DNA from: Hyphobacterium sp. CCMP332
Lineage (GTDB): Bacteria > Bacteroidota > Bacteroidia > Cytophagales > CCMP332
Length of the DNA stretch: 64,000 bases
Assembly (NCBI GenBank): GCA_014323545.1
Contig: CP058647.1
Span: forward strand, 2,024,001 to 2,088,000
Direction of reading: 5' to 3'
This document shows, one piece after another, positions 52,264 to 61,794 of this stretch. The position numbers and the translations under genes were made by a program. Each line of letters starts with the position of its first letter. Within the stretch, counting starts at the first letter, position 1. The notes beneath the pieces were generated by a model that worked only from the letters and a program-made list of their open reading frames with translations, ran no database searches and had not been told where the DNA came from.

Positions 52264-53271
52264 ATGTTGAAAATCAAAATCTTAGCTTCAGCTTTATTAT
52301 TTTCTGTTGTTTTTGTTAGCGGCACATTTTTACCGCAAAATGCATATGCTTCGGCAGAAACCGGTGATTCTTTTAATCCCGGTGAAATGATAATGCATCA
52401 CGTAAAAGATGACCACACCTGGCATTTTTTCGGGGATGTAACGCTTTATCTACCAATCATTATTTATTCTGAAGAAAAGGGGTTCGATGTCTTTATGTCT
52501 TCGAAGTTTTTTGATGAAAATCATAAAATAATTCCTTACAAAGGCTATGTTCTGGAACACGGACATATTAGTTTAGAAAACGGTGGGCATGTATCGGATT
52601 TTTCAATTACAAAAAATGTAGCATTCCTGTTTTTAAATTCCGCATTGCTCTTGTGGATATTCTTTGCAGTTGCGAATGGTTATAAGAAAAATAAAGGAAA
52701 AGCACCAAAGGGTATACAAAGCTTTTTTGAGCCAATCATAATATTTATTCGTGACGAAGTAGTAAAACCAAATATTGGCGAAAACTACAGGAAATATCTT
52801 CCATACATGCTAAGCTTGTTCTTTTTTATTTGGTTTGGAAATTTACTGGGATTATTTCCTGGTGCTGCCAACCTTACCGGAAATATCGCGGTCACTTTGG
52901 TTCTTGCCGTGGGTACTTTTATACTTACCAATTTTAGCGGTAATAAGCACTATTGGAAACATATTTTCTGGACACCCGGAGTTCCGCTACCATTAAGAAT
53001 AATCATTTTACCTGTTGAAGTAATAGGAATATTTACAAAACCTATTTCATTAATGATACGACTTTTCGTCGCTATCACTGCAGGCCATATAGTTATTTTA
53101 AGTTTGATTGCCCTGACTTTTATTTTCAGTTCTTATGCTGTGGGGTTGGGTAGTTCTTTAATTGTAATATTTATTAACCTGATTGAATTGTTAGTAGCAA
53201 CGATTCAGGCATATGTTTTTACAATGTTCTCATCACTGTACATAGGTATGGCAGTGGAAGATCATCATTAG
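52264..53271 (+). CDS. atpB: ATP synthase F0 subunit a
   Basis: A 335-residue membrane subunit that forms the proton half-channels. An N-terminal signal-like helix and a long periplasmic segment rich in His and acidic residues precede the membrane core, as usual in Bacteroidota. The essential arginine lies in ISLMIRLFVAITAGHIV, followed by ELLVATIQAYVFTMFSSLYIG. It is the first structural gene of the F0 set. Confidence 0.96.
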   Translation: MLKIKILASALLFSVVFVSGTFLPQNAYASAETGDSFNPGEMIMHHVKDDHTWHFFGDVTLYLPIIIYSEEKGFDVFMSSKFFDENHKIIPYKGYVLEHGHISLENGGHVSDFSITKNVAFLFLNSALLLWIFFAVANGYKKNKGKAPKGIQSFFEPIIIFIRDEVVKPNIGENYRKYLPYMLSLFFFIWFGNLLGLFPGAANLTGNIAVTLVLAVGTFILTNFSGNKHYWKHIFWTPGVPLPLRIIILPVEVIGIFTKPISLMIRLFVAITAGHIVILSLIALTFIFSSYAVGLGSSLIVIFINLIELLVATIQAYVFTMFSSLYIGMAVEDHH

Positions 53272-53295
53272 TTTTTGTTTCATCCTAAATAATAA

Positions 53296-53541
<246 letters not shown>

Positions 53542-53547
53542 TCATTA

Positions 53548-53586
53548 GGACCCAATTCCGGCAATAGGTCGGTTTGGGTTCTTTTT
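53548..53586 (+). terminator. Internal attenuator between atpE and atpF
   Basis: A 7-bp outer stem GGACCCA / TGGGTTC (one G-U pair) with an additional CCG / CGG pairing inside, followed by five T. It lies in the operon, not at its end, so it probably lets only part of the transcripts continue into atpF. Confidence 0.65.
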
Positions 53587-53601
53587 ATCAAAATTTATAA
53601 T

Positions 53602-54096
53602 ATGGATTTATTAACACCTGGAACAGGATTAATTTTTTGGCAGGCACTTACCTTTCTAATTGTAGTATTCCTTTTGGGAAGATTTGCCTGGAAACCAATT
53701 TTAAGTGCTCTTGAAACTCGCGAGCATTCCATCGAAGAGGCACTTCGGTCGGCGGAGATTGCCAAAGAAGAAATGGAAAAACTTCAAGCGAGCAATGAAA
53801 AACTACTTCAGGAAGCAAGAATAGAAAGAGATCAGATCATAAAGGATGCACAAGCTGCTGCAGCTACAATTAGGGATGAAGCAAAAGTACAAGCTGAAGA
53901 AAGTGCAAATAAAATTATGGTCGATGCCAAAGCAGAGATTGAACAACAAAAAAATTCTGCAATAAGCGAAGTAAAAAATCTAGTAGCAGATCTATCATTA
54001 GATATTGCTGAGAAAATATTGCGCAAGGAATTGGCTGATAAAAAATCTCAGGAAAATCTTATTAAGGACTATGTTAAAGAAATTAAACTAAACTAG
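53602..54096 (+). CDS. atpF: ATP synthase F0 subunit b
   Basis: A 164-residue peripheral-stalk subunit. One N-terminal helix (about 8-26, TGLIFWQALTFLIVVFLLGRFAW) anchors a long, charged, Ala/Glu/Lys-rich helix typical of b subunits (EEALRSAEIAKEEMEKLQ). Only one b-type gene is present, so the stalk is probably a homodimer. It is followed one base later by atpH. Confidence 0.95.
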   Translation: MDLLTPGTGLIFWQALTFLIVVFLLGRFAWKPILSALETREHSIEEALRSAEIAKEEMEKLQASNEKLLQEARIERDQIIKDAQAAAATIRDEAKVQAEESANKIMVDAKAEIEQQKNSAISEVKNLVADLSLDIAEKILRKELADKKSQENLIKDYVKEIKLN

Positions 54097-54097
54097 C

Positions 54098-54655
54098 ATG
54101 TCTGAAATTAAGGTCGCTCTTAGATATGCAAAATCACTGCTCGAAGAATCTGTAAAAAGAGGAATTGAGGAGAAGATAAAGTCTGATATCGACTTATTTA
54201 CCAGGGCAGTGAAATCCAGTCGCGATTTGAGAGTAGTATTGTCCAATCCAATTATAGGGTTTGATAAAAAGAATGAAGTTCTCAATAAAATCTTTAAAGG
54301 CAAGGTAGACGACCTTACTATAAATTTCTTTCAATTGGTTTGCAAAAAAGGCAGGGCTGCAAATTTGACAACCATCGCGAGAGAATTTGAAAATCAATAC
54401 TTTACATATAAAAATATTAATAAGGCAAGTATTACCACAGCCATTGCACTCGATGATTCATTAAGGAATCAATTTGCAAAAATTATTGAAGAAGGCTTTG
54501 GCAAAAAAGTTGACTTGTCGGATAAAGTTGATCAGGAATTGATCGGTGGTTTTATTCTCAGAATGAATGATCGCCAAATCGATGAATCGATACGTCAAAA
54601 ACTGAATCAGCTTAAATTAAACCTAATTGATCAATCTTATAATTCATTAATATAA
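54098..54655 (+). CDS. atpH: ATP synthase F1 subunit delta
   Basis: A 185-residue subunit that joins the b stalk to the alpha subunits. The helical N-terminal domain begins [17 protein letters not shown], and the C-terminal part holds [25 protein letters not shown], the normal OSCP/delta signature. It lies one base from both neighbours. Confidence 0.95.
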   Translation: MSEIKVALRYAKSLLEESVKRGIEEKIKSDIDLFTRAVKSSRDLRVVLSNPIIGFDKKNEVLNKIFKGKVDDLTINFFQLVCKKGRAANLTTIAREFENQYFTYKNINKASITTAIALDDSLRNQFAKIIEEGFGKKVDLSDKVDQELIGGFILRMNDRQIDESIRQKLNQLKLNLIDQSYNSLI

Positions 54656-54656
54656 C

Positions 54657-56234
54657 ATGGCACAAATAAGACCGGATGAAATTTCAGCCATACTCAGAGA
54701 ACAGCTTTCAAACTACAAAAGTGAAGCTGATCTTGAAGAAGTAGGAACAGTACTTCAGGTAGGTGATGGTGTAGCGCGTATTTATGGTTTAACAGAAGCG
54801 CAATCAGGAGAACTTTTAGAATTTGAAAATGGTCAAAAAGCTATGGTTCTCAATCTTGAAGAAGATAATGTTGGAGCTGTAATATTTGGGCAATCCAAAG
54901 AAATCAAAGAGGGAGATACCGTAAAAAGAACTAAACAAATTGCTTCAATAGAAGTAGGAGAAGGAATTGTCGGACGTGTGGTAAATACACTAGGACAACC
55001 AATCGATGGTAAAGGGCCTATTAAAGGCGAAAAATTTACCATGCCACTTGAAAGAAAAGCTCCTGGAGTAATTTACCGACAGCCAGTAAATGAGCCATTG
55101 CAGACCGGTCTTGTTTCTATTGATGCAATGATCCCAATTGGAAGAGGGCAAAGGGAATTAATCATCGGTGACCGTCAGGTTGGTAAAACCGCTGTAGCAA
55201 TCGATACTATCCTTAATCAAAAAGAATTTTACGACAAAGGTGAACCGGTTTATTGTATTTATGTAGCCATCGGTCAAAAAGCAAGTACAGTTGCTCAGGT
55301 TGTATCTGTATTTGAAAAATACGGCGCTTTAGAATATACAACAGTTGTAAGTGCAGCTGCATCTGATCCTGCGCCAATGCAGTTCTTTGCGCCATTTGCA
55401 GGGGCTTCCATTGGGGAATACTTTAGAGATACCGGAAGACCGGCATTGGTAATCTATGATGATCTATCAAAACAAGCCGTGGCATATCGTGAAGTCTCAC
55501 TCTTGTTGAGAAGACCTCCCGGTCGTGAAGCTTATCCCGGTGATGTATTTTACTTACACTCCAGACTGTTGGAACGTGCAGCAAAAATCATTGAAGACGA
55601 CAGTATCGCTAAAGAAATGAATGACCTGCCCGAATCATTAAAGAAAAAGGTGAAAGGTGGAGGGTCTTTAACAGCTCTTCCGATTATTGAAACTCAAGCC
55701 GGAGATGTTTCAGCCTATATTCCAACAAATGTTATTTCCATTACTGATGGCCAAATATTCCTGGAATCTAATTTATTCAATTCCGGAATCAGGCCGGCAA
55801 TTAACGTTGGTATTTCGGTGTCGAGAGTAGGTGGTGCAGCTCAGATAAAATCAATGAAAAAAGTTGCAGGTACCTTAAAACTCGATCAGGCACAATTCAG
55901 GGAGTTAGAGGCATTTGCCAAATTTGGATCCGATCTTGATGCAGCGACCAAAAGAACAATTGAAAGAGGAAGAAGAAATCAGGAAATATTAAAGCAGGGT
56001 CAATACAGCCCAATTCCTGTAGAAGAACAGGTAGCAATGATCTTTGCCTCTACAAAGGGATTTATTGATGCCGTGCCATTGGATAAGGTAAGTCAGTTTC
56101 AGGAAGATTATATTCAACTTTTAAGAGCTCAGGCCAAAGAAACCCTTGAAGGGTTAAGATCCGGCAAACTTGATGAAAGTATTACTTCGGTATTGGAGAA
56201 ATACGCAAAAGAAGTCGCATCAAAACTATCATAA
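54657..56234 (+). CDS. atpA: ATP synthase F1 subunit alpha
   Basis: The 525-residue non-catalytic nucleotide-binding subunit. The Walker A loop is [11 protein letters not shown] (near residue 170), with [17 protein letters not shown] as Walker B and [23 protein letters not shown] following. The [27 protein letters not shown]-type region and [10 protein letters not shown] complete the family pattern. No frameshift or gap. Confidence 0.98.
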   Translation: MAQIRPDEISAILREQLSNYKSEADLEEVGTVLQVGDGVARIYGLTEAQSGELLEFENGQKAMVLNLEEDNVGAVIFGQSKEIKEGDTVKRTKQIASIEVGEGIVGRVVNTLGQPIDGKGPIKGEKFTMPLERKAPGVIYRQPVNEPLQTGLVSIDAMIPIGRGQRELIIGDRQVGKTAVAIDTILNQKEFYDKGEPVYCIYVAIGQKASTVAQVVSVFEKYGALEYTTVVSAAASDPAPMQFFAPFAGASIGEYFRDTGRPALVIYDDLSKQAVAYREVSLLLRRPPGREAYPGDVFYLHSRLLERAAKIIEDDSIAKEMNDLPESLKKKVKGGGSLTALPIIETQAGDVSAYIPTNVISITDGQIFLESNLFNSGIRPAINVGISVSRVGGAAQIKSMKKVAGTLKLDQAQFRELEAFAKFGSDLDAATKRTIERGRRNQEILKQGQYSPIPVEEQVAMIFASTKGFIDAVPLDKVSQFQEDYIQLLRAQAKETLEGLRSGKLDESITSVLEKYAKEVASKLS

Positions 56235-56239
56235 TTTAG

Positions 56240-57121
56240 ATGGGAAGTTTAAAAGAGGTAAGAAGCAGAATTGCATCGGTAAACTCAACTCAGCAGATTA
56301 CCAAAGCCATGAAAATGGTTTCTGCTGCAAAATTGAGAAAAGCGCAGAATAGGATTACTCAGATGAGGCCCTATGCGCAAAAACTTGATGAAATTCTGGG
56401 AAATGTCAGTTTGATCTCAGAAGAGCTTCAGAGCGTATTCACAAGAGTGCGACCCGTTGAGAATATTCTTTTGGTTCATATTACCTCAGATAAAGGACTT
56501 TGCGGACCGTTTAATGGTAACATCAATAAGTTCACTGTAAAAACGATTAAAGAATTACGTTCAAAATATCCCGCAGCGAACATCAATATTTTACCAATCG
56601 GGAAAAAAGGAAGAGACTATCTCAAAAAAAATGAATTGGGATACGATGAAAGATATGTTCATTTGTTTGACAGTCTTGATTTTGAAAATGTTGGTGATGT
56701 TGCAGATTATATTATGAAATCCTTCGTTAAAGGTGAATTTGATGAAGTGCATATCATGTACAATCAATTTAAAAATGCAGCAACGCAAATACTCACAAAA
56801 GAACAATTCCTTCCGGTTATCCCACCGGTAGATGAAGAACTGAATAATTCTCCAGGCGATTATATTTTCGAACCTTCGGTAGATTATATTATCAAAGAAT
56901 TGATCCCAAATTCTCTGCGAATTAAATTATTTAAAGCTTTACTGGATTCAAATGCTGCAGAACATGGAGCGAGAATGACTGCCATGACACAGGCGACGGA
57001 TAATGCTGGTGAATTGTTAAAAGAGTTGAGATTGACTTATAACAGAACACGTCAAGCCGCTATTACGAAAGAAATTCTGGAAATTGTTGGTGGTGCAGAG
57101 GCATTAGAGCAAGCCGGATAA
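56240..57121 (+). CDS. atpG: ATP synthase F1 subunit gamma
   Basis: The 293-residue rotor shaft. The conserved N-terminal helix (KEVRSRIASVNSTQQITKAMKMVSAAKLRKAQ), SDKGLCGPFNGN and the C-terminal helix with ARMTAMTQATDNA and YNRTRQAAITKEILEIVGGAEAL are all present. It is the last gene of this ATP synthase group; beta and epsilon are not within the window, in line with the split atp operons common in Bacteroidota. A terminator follows. Confidence 0.97.
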   Translation: MGSLKEVRSRIASVNSTQQITKAMKMVSAAKLRKAQNRITQMRPYAQKLDEILGNVSLISEELQSVFTRVRPVENILLVHITSDKGLCGPFNGNINKFTVKTIKELRSKYPAANINILPIGKKGRDYLKKNELGYDERYVHLFDSLDFENVGDVADYIMKSFVKGEFDEVHIMYNQFKNAATQILTKEQFLPVIPPVDEELNNSPGDYIFEPSVDYIIKELIPNSLRIKLFKALLDSNAAEHGARMTAMTQATDNAGELLKELRLTYNRTRQAAITKEILEIVGGAEALEQAG

Positions 57122-57151
57122 ATCCTAAGAAAATATAATGACACAAAAATT

Positions 57152-57173
57152 GCCGGTGAATGCCGGCTTTTTT
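57152..57173. terminator. Terminator between atpG and convergent purM
   Basis: GCCGG / CCGGC stem with a 6-base loop and six T on the right; on the opposite strand the stem is followed by AATTTTTG, so it may also serve purM. Confidence 0.82.
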
Positions 57174-57174
57174 A

Positions 57175-58338
57175 TTAGTAATGATAGTCTCCGTATGGAC
57201 TATTAATGCTTAGTTCAGTTTTATTCGATGATTTAACTTCACCAATTAATTTTGCTTCCAGGTTAAAGCTGTTAGCAATTTGAATTATTTGTAGGGCACA
57301 GTTTTCATCACAGTATATTTCCATTCTGTGGCCCATATTAAATACCTTATACATCTCTTTCCACTCCGTATTGCTTTCGGATTGAATTAATCTGAACAAT
57401 GGGGGAGTATCGAATAAATTATCTTTTACAATGTGCAAATTTTCTATAAAATGCAGGATTTTAGTTTGCGCGCCTCCCGAACAATGAATTATTCCACCAA
57501 TCCCGGATTTTACTTCATTCAAAACCTTTTTTATTACAGGAGCATAGGTTCTGGTTGGTGATAAAACAAGTTTTCCGATATTAACCGGAAGGTCTTCAAA
57601 ATTATCCTCAATTGAACGGCTTCCTGAAAACACAAGGGAATCAGGGACAGAAGGGTCATACAATTCCGGATATTTGTGGGCATAGTCGTGCTTGAACACA
57701 TCGTGTCGCGCGGAAGTCAATCCATTGCTACCCATTCCACCATTGTATTCGCTTTCATAACTGGTTTGCCCAAAAGAAGCAAGACCGACAATTACCTGCC
57801 CAGCCTTGATTTTTTCATTGCTAATAATTTGATTTCGTGGCCACCGGGCAGTAATAGTATTATCTACTACAATGGTACGCACAAGATCTCCAAGGTCGGC
57901 GGTTTCACCACCGGTACTTCTAATTCCTATCCCATGTGATCGAAGCATTTCCAGTACCTCTTCGGTACCTTCTATCAATGTCTTAAGTACTTCACCCGGA
58001 ATAAGATTTTTATTTCTACCAATGGTTGATGACAAGAGCATTTTATCTGTTATGCCGACACATAAGAGGTCATCGACGTTCATTATAATCGAATCCTGAG
58101 CTATGCCTCTCCAAACACTCAGATCTCCTGTTTCTTTCCAATACAAATAGGCCAATGAAGATTTAGTACCGGCCCCGTCGGCATGCATCGCAATGCAGTA
58201 CTCATCATCATCACTTAGATAGTCCGGAATTATTTTGCAAAATGCATTTGGAAATATTCCCTTATCGAGATGCTTAATGGCCTCGTGTACATCTTCTTTT
58301 GATGCTGAAACCCCGCGTTTGGAATATCTTTCATTCAT
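57175..58338 (-). CDS. purM: Phosphoribosylformylglycinamidine cyclo-ligase (AIR synthase)
   Basis: The fifth step of purine synthesis, 387 residues from the chosen ATG (MNERYSKRGVSASKEDV). The extra ten residues upstream would be strongly hydrophobic and unlike the family. The motifs are HADGAGTKSSLAYLYW, MNVDDLLCVG, STGGETADLGDLV, GLASFGQTSYES and GIGGIIHCSGGAQTKI. The length is greater than the E. coli enzyme but normal for Bacteroidota. It lies 36 bases downstream of the porE-like terminator and thus is transcribed separately. Confidence 0.92.
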   Translation of the reverse strand: MNERYSKRGVSASKEDVHEAIKHLDKGIFPNAFCKIIPDYLSDDDEYCIAMHADGAGTKSSLAYLYWKETGDLSVWRGIAQDSIIMNVDDLLCVGITDKMLLSSTIGRNKNLIPGEVLKTLIEGTEEVLEMLRSHGIGIRSTGGETADLGDLVRTIVVDNTITARWPRNQIISNEKIKAGQVIVGLASFGQTSYESEYNGGMGSNGLTSARHDVFKHDYAHKYPELYDPSVPDSLVFSGSRSIEDNFEDLPVNIGKLVLSPTRTYAPVIKKVLNEVKSGIGGIIHCSGGAQTKILHFIENLHIVKDNLFDTPPLFRLIQSESNTEWKEMYKVFNMGHRMEIYCDENCALQIIQIANSFNLEAKLIGEVKSSNKTELSINSPYGDYHY

Positions 58339-58351
58339 AAGACAAAGAAAT

Positions 58352-58382
58352 AAAAAAGCCCCTTCCAATAAAGGAAGAGGCC
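58352..58382 (-). terminator. Rho-independent terminator after the porE-like gene
   Basis: On the minus strand a 9-bp stem (GCCTCTTCC / GGAAGGGGC, one G-U pair) with a 6-base loop, followed by six T. Confidence 0.85.
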
Positions 58383-58403
58383 AAAATTTTCTGTTAGAAT
58401 TTA

Positions 58404-60386
58404 TTATTCATTCTCAGAACCACCTTCTTCTTCCTGTTGGATGGGCTGAATTTCCTGCTCAACATCAAATCCGAGAATTTTAAATTCTGTTCTTCTGTTT
58501 TTCTGATGTTCTTCTTCTGATTCTGCATTTTCAACTATCAGACGAGATTCACCATATCCTTTAGGGATCATTCTGGTTTCGTCAATGCCATTATTGGTCA
58601 TATACTCAACAGCCGACTCAGCTCTTTTCTGAGAGAGTTTTTGATTGTATTTGCTATCACCTCTTGCATCAGTATGAGAACTCAATTCAATTCTCATATC
58701 GGTGTTGTCTTTTAATAAGGTTACGAGTTTATCGAGTTCATCAGCTGCATCATCTCTAATGTCAGAACTGTTATAATCATAATAAATGTTTTCAAGAACA
58801 ATAACTTTGTTAACCTCTTTCTTGATCAGCCCCAAAGTATATTTAATGTCAACATCATTTTCAAAATCAGGCAAATCTTCTTGTGGGACAGTTTTACCAA
58901 CTGTAGAAAATACATCATTTGCGGTTAAATAATCTTCTTTCTCTGCCACAACAGTATAATTTACACCTGTTTTTACTTCATTTCTAAATTCCCCGTTTTC
59001 ATTCGCAGTACCTTCATAAATGACCTCACCCCTTGAATCCATTAATTTCACTCTTGCATTTGGAAGAGGGTCACCAGTTGCGCCATCAATGATTTCACCG
59101 GCAACATAGTAAGTGGCAACTTTGAAATCAGGACTGTTATTAATGAATTTGTAAATATCATCATCACCTTTTCCGCCTTCTCGGTTTGACGTTATGTATC
59201 CTTCTTTTTCGTTGATAAAAATTAATCCAAAATCATCATAAGAAGAATTTAATGGCACGCCCATATTTGTTACTTCGATATTTCGGCCATCGCGTACAGC
59301 TTCAAAAACATCCAAACCACCCATTCCGGGATGACCATTAGATGCAAAGTATAATTTCTTGTCATCAGAAACATAAGGGAACATTTCGTCGCCCGGAGTA
59401 TTCAAAGCTTTTCCCATATTTCTTACTCTTCTGAAATTGCCTCTTCTGTCCATTTTAGACATATAAAGATCAATTCCTCCTCTGCCACCTTCTCGGTTGG
59501 AGGCAAAGTACAAGGTTCTTCCATCGGGTGAAAATGCAGGGCTGGCATCCCAGGCATTGGGATCTGAAATTTGTAATAATTCCGGCTCAGACCATTCCCC
59601 TTTTTTGTTTTTTGAAATGTAAAGATTCACATCCTGATCGCCTTTTTTTCTACCGTCATTACCTCTTGCGAAAACCATTGTTTTCCGTCTTTTAGAAAAA
59701 GTCGCACTGGCTTCATGCCTTTTATCTGTATTAAACTGTTCGGCCAGTGGAACTGCCACACCTGACTTCTCTGAGGCATCATCAAATTTGAATTTGTAAA
59801 TGCCTGTAAAGCCCTCTCCTGTAGCGGGGAATATATTTTCCGAATTTCTATCGGTTGTAAATATCATTTCCTGATTATAGAATACAGTTCCGTATTCTGC
59901 ATCGGGGGTATTTACAATATCAAGATTACTAAGTTCATAGTAAGTCTTCTTCGATTGGATTTGCTTTATTTTATCAATGCTTTCTAAAAATGCTTTGGCG
60001 GCAGCTTTTCTTCCTCTATCTTCACCCTCATCTATGTAATCCTGATATAAGCTCTTGGCTTTATCGTATTCTCCAACTGTTTTATAACCATTGGCAAGAT
60101 GAAATTTAGTGGCTTCATCTGCCCTTCCGGATCTCAAAGCAGCTTCGTAAAAAGGAATTGCTTCTCTAATTCTATTTGACAATCGGTAAGATTCGGCAAT
60201 TTGAAAAGAGGCGATGGCTGTATCAGCACCATCTGCGAGGCCTTCCTCGTAATCGCTTATAGCAAATTGATATTCACCTTTCTCAAATTTTTTATTACCC
60301 TTTCTGACCATTTTATGCAAATCGCTTGAACAGGCGCTTGCAAGAATTGCGAAAATCAGTAAGTAGGCGTAATTAGTACTTCTCAT
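58404..60386 (-). CDS. T9SS-associated PorE-like lipoprotein (TPR, PD40, CRD, OmpA)
   Basis: A 660-residue lipoprotein (lipobox LASAC). Domains in order: tetratricopeptide repeats (about 25-145), a PD40/WD40-like propeller (about 160-410; SPAFSPDGRTLYFASNREGG repeated in variants), a carboxypeptidase-regulatory-like domain (about 425-505) and an OmpA peptidoglycan-binding domain (about 535-645; NQKLSQKRAESAVEYM). This order matches PorE of Porphyromonas, which ties the T9SS to peptidoglycan. Paralogues with the same architecture exist, so the precise identity is likely but not certain. Confidence 0.82.
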   Translation of the reverse strand: MRSTNYAYLLIFAILASACSSDLHKMVRKGNKKFEKGEYQFAISDYEEGLADGADTAIASFQIAESYRLSNRIREAIPFYEAALRSGRADEATKFHLANGYKTVGEYDKAKSLYQDYIDEGEDRGRKAAAKAFLESIDKIKQIQSKKTYYELSNLDIVNTPDAEYGTVFYNQEMIFTTDRNSENIFPATGEGFTGIYKFKFDDASEKSGVAVPLAEQFNTDKRHEASATFSKRRKTMVFARGNDGRKKGDQDVNLYISKNKKGEWSEPELLQISDPNAWDASPAFSPDGRTLYFASNREGGRGGIDLYMSKMDRRGNFRRVRNMGKALNTPGDEMFPYVSDDKKLYFASNGHPGMGGLDVFEAVRDGRNIEVTNMGVPLNSSYDDFGLIFINEKEGYITSNREGGKGDDDIYKFINNSPDFKVATYYVAGEIIDGATGDPLPNARVKLMDSRGEVIYEGTANENGEFRNEVKTGVNYTVVAEKEDYLTANDVFSTVGKTVPQEDLPDFENDVDIKYTLGLIKKEVNKVIVLENIYYDYNSSDIRDDAADELDKLVTLLKDNTDMRIELSSHTDARGDSKYNQKLSQKRAESAVEYMTNNGIDETRMIPKGYGESRLIVENAESEEEHQKNRRTEFKILGFDVEQEIQPIQQEEEGGSENE

Positions 60387-60491
60387 AATGTATTTATAGT
60401 TCTCGTTAGGACGATTTTCGAATAAATAAGCCGGAAAATTAAGTAATTCTACCTTAAGGCAAAAGAATTATCTTCCGACCTTCAAAAATAA

Positions 60492-60995
60492 TCATTTAAG
60501 CGGAGTTTTTTGAAAATATTTGTTTAACCATGAATCCTCGGCTCGAAGACACCATTTGTCCTTCAGTTCATAACCTTTTGCAATTGAATTATTGTAAATA
60601 AGGGTGTTTTCATCAATTCCAGCGCTGTGAACAAGTTCTTTGATTTTTAAGAATGCAATAGAACTTATCCCATGCTCTGAACGATAATAAACTCTTGATC
60701 GGTCTGTTAGGTCTAATTTGTACTTTTTTTCAATTTCGGAAATAAAATGATTTAGCGAATCAATGGAACAGCCTGTGGCTTTTTCGAATGATTCGTCCAC
60801 CGCAATTATCAGAAAATGACCATCTACAAATAATTTATGAGACTTCAATTCCTTGCCATGCGCTTTCCACCGCCCAAGGAAAACATCGATGTAATCCAGA
60901 ATTTCATCTCTAATTTCCTCATTTATTTTTTGAGGAGAAGCGAAAATCCAAATTCTGGAATTGTCCGGTATGTGCTTTAATTCATCGTTTTTCAC
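60492..60995 (-). CDS. Conserved protein of unknown function
   Basis: A 167-residue soluble protein with mixed alpha/beta character and no signal peptide. Homologues in Cytophagales are often labelled ABC transporter ATPase, but I see no Walker A, Walker B or ABC signature, so I do not use that name. Features are RIWIFASPQKINEEI, LFVDGHFLIIAVDES and RVYYRSEHGISSIAFLKIKELV. It follows the HdrB-like gene by 12 bases and is probably co-transcribed with that Fe-S pair. Confidence 0.75.
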   Translation of the reverse strand: MKNDELKHIPDNSRIWIFASPQKINEEIRDEILDYIDVFLGRWKAHGKELKSHKLFVDGHFLIIAVDESFEKATGCSIDSLNHFISEIEKKYKLDLTDRSRVYYRSEHGISSIAFLKIKELVHSAGIDENTLIYNNSIAKGYELKDKWCLRAEDSWLNKYFQKTPLK

Positions 60996-61007
60996 TAAAA
61001 ATATACA

Positions 61008-61793
61008 TTAATTGAGATCAATTAGTTCAGCGAGGTCCAATACCTTCACTGTCTTTTCTTTTTCTTTATTTTTAACTCCATCAGACATCATGGTCATACA
61101 AAAGGGGCAAGCGGCTGCAATTACTTCAGCACCAGTTTCAAGCGCTTCTTCCGTTCTTTCAATGTTAATTTCCTTATTTCCGGCTTCTGCATCTTTAAAC
61201 ATTTGTGCGCCACCTGCTCCACAACATAAGCCTTTAGTTTTGCAGCGTTTCATTTCAACAAGATCGGCATCCAGTGCTTCAATTACCGCTCTTGGCGCTT
61301 CATAAACACCGTTTGCCCTTCCCAGGTAGCACGAATCGTGAAAGGTAATCTTCTGACCTTTGAATTTTCCACCTTCTGCAATTTTTAGCTTTCCATCCTT
61401 GATCAGTGTCTGCAGATATTGCGAATGATGAAGCACTTCATAATTACCTCCCAAATCGGGGTATTCGTTTTTTAATGTATTAAAACAATGAGGGCAAGCG
61501 GTAACAATTTTCTTTATTCCATAACCATCCAGAACCTGAATGTTTGACATGGCCTGCATTTGAAAAAGAAATTCATTGCCAGCTCTTCTGGCCGGATCTC
61601 CCGTACAGGATTCTTCAGTTCCTAATACGGCAAAATTGATGTCTAATTTGTTGAGTATCCTAATGATGGCTTTGGTAACCTTTTTATACCTGTCATCGAA
61701 TGAACCTGCACAGCCCACCCAAAAAAGTATCTCCGGGTTACGACCTTCAGCAGCCAATTCTGCCATAGTTGGTATTTTTATTTCTTCCGGCAT
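61008..61793 (-). CDS. Cysteine-rich Fe-S oxidoreductase subunit, HdrB-like
   Basis: A 261-residue protein with two cysteine-rich CCG domains: the first with WVGCAGSFDDR, EESCTGDPARRAGNEF and TACPHCFNTLKNEY, the second with DSCYLGRANGVY, CKTKGLCCGAGGAQMF and AACPFCMTMM. Such proteins resemble HdrB, GlpC and LutA and bind unusual iron-sulfur clusters. The electron acceptor or substrate is unknown. It lies one base after a membrane Fe-S protein and probably works as its catalytic partner. Confidence 0.88.
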   Translation of the reverse strand: MPEEIKIPTMAELAAEGRNPEILFWVGCAGSFDDRYKKVTKAIIRILNKLDINFAVLGTEESCTGDPARRAGNEFLFQMQAMSNIQVLDGYGIKKIVTACPHCFNTLKNEYPDLGGNYEVLHHSQYLQTLIKDGKLKIAEGGKFKGQKITFHDSCYLGRANGVYEAPRAVIEALDADLVEMKRCKTKGLCCGAGGAQMFKDAEAGNKEINIERTEEALETGAEVIAAACPFCMTMMSDGVKNKEKEKTVKVLDLAELIDLN

Positions 61794-61794
61794 A

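Noticed and set aside
58339-58368. Ten extra residues at the N-terminus of PurM.
   Set aside because: They are hydrophobic, unlike PurM, and would run into the terminator of the porE-like gene.
60492-60995. The label ABC transporter ATPase often given to this family.
   Set aside because: No Walker A, Walker B or signature motif exists in the 167 residues.
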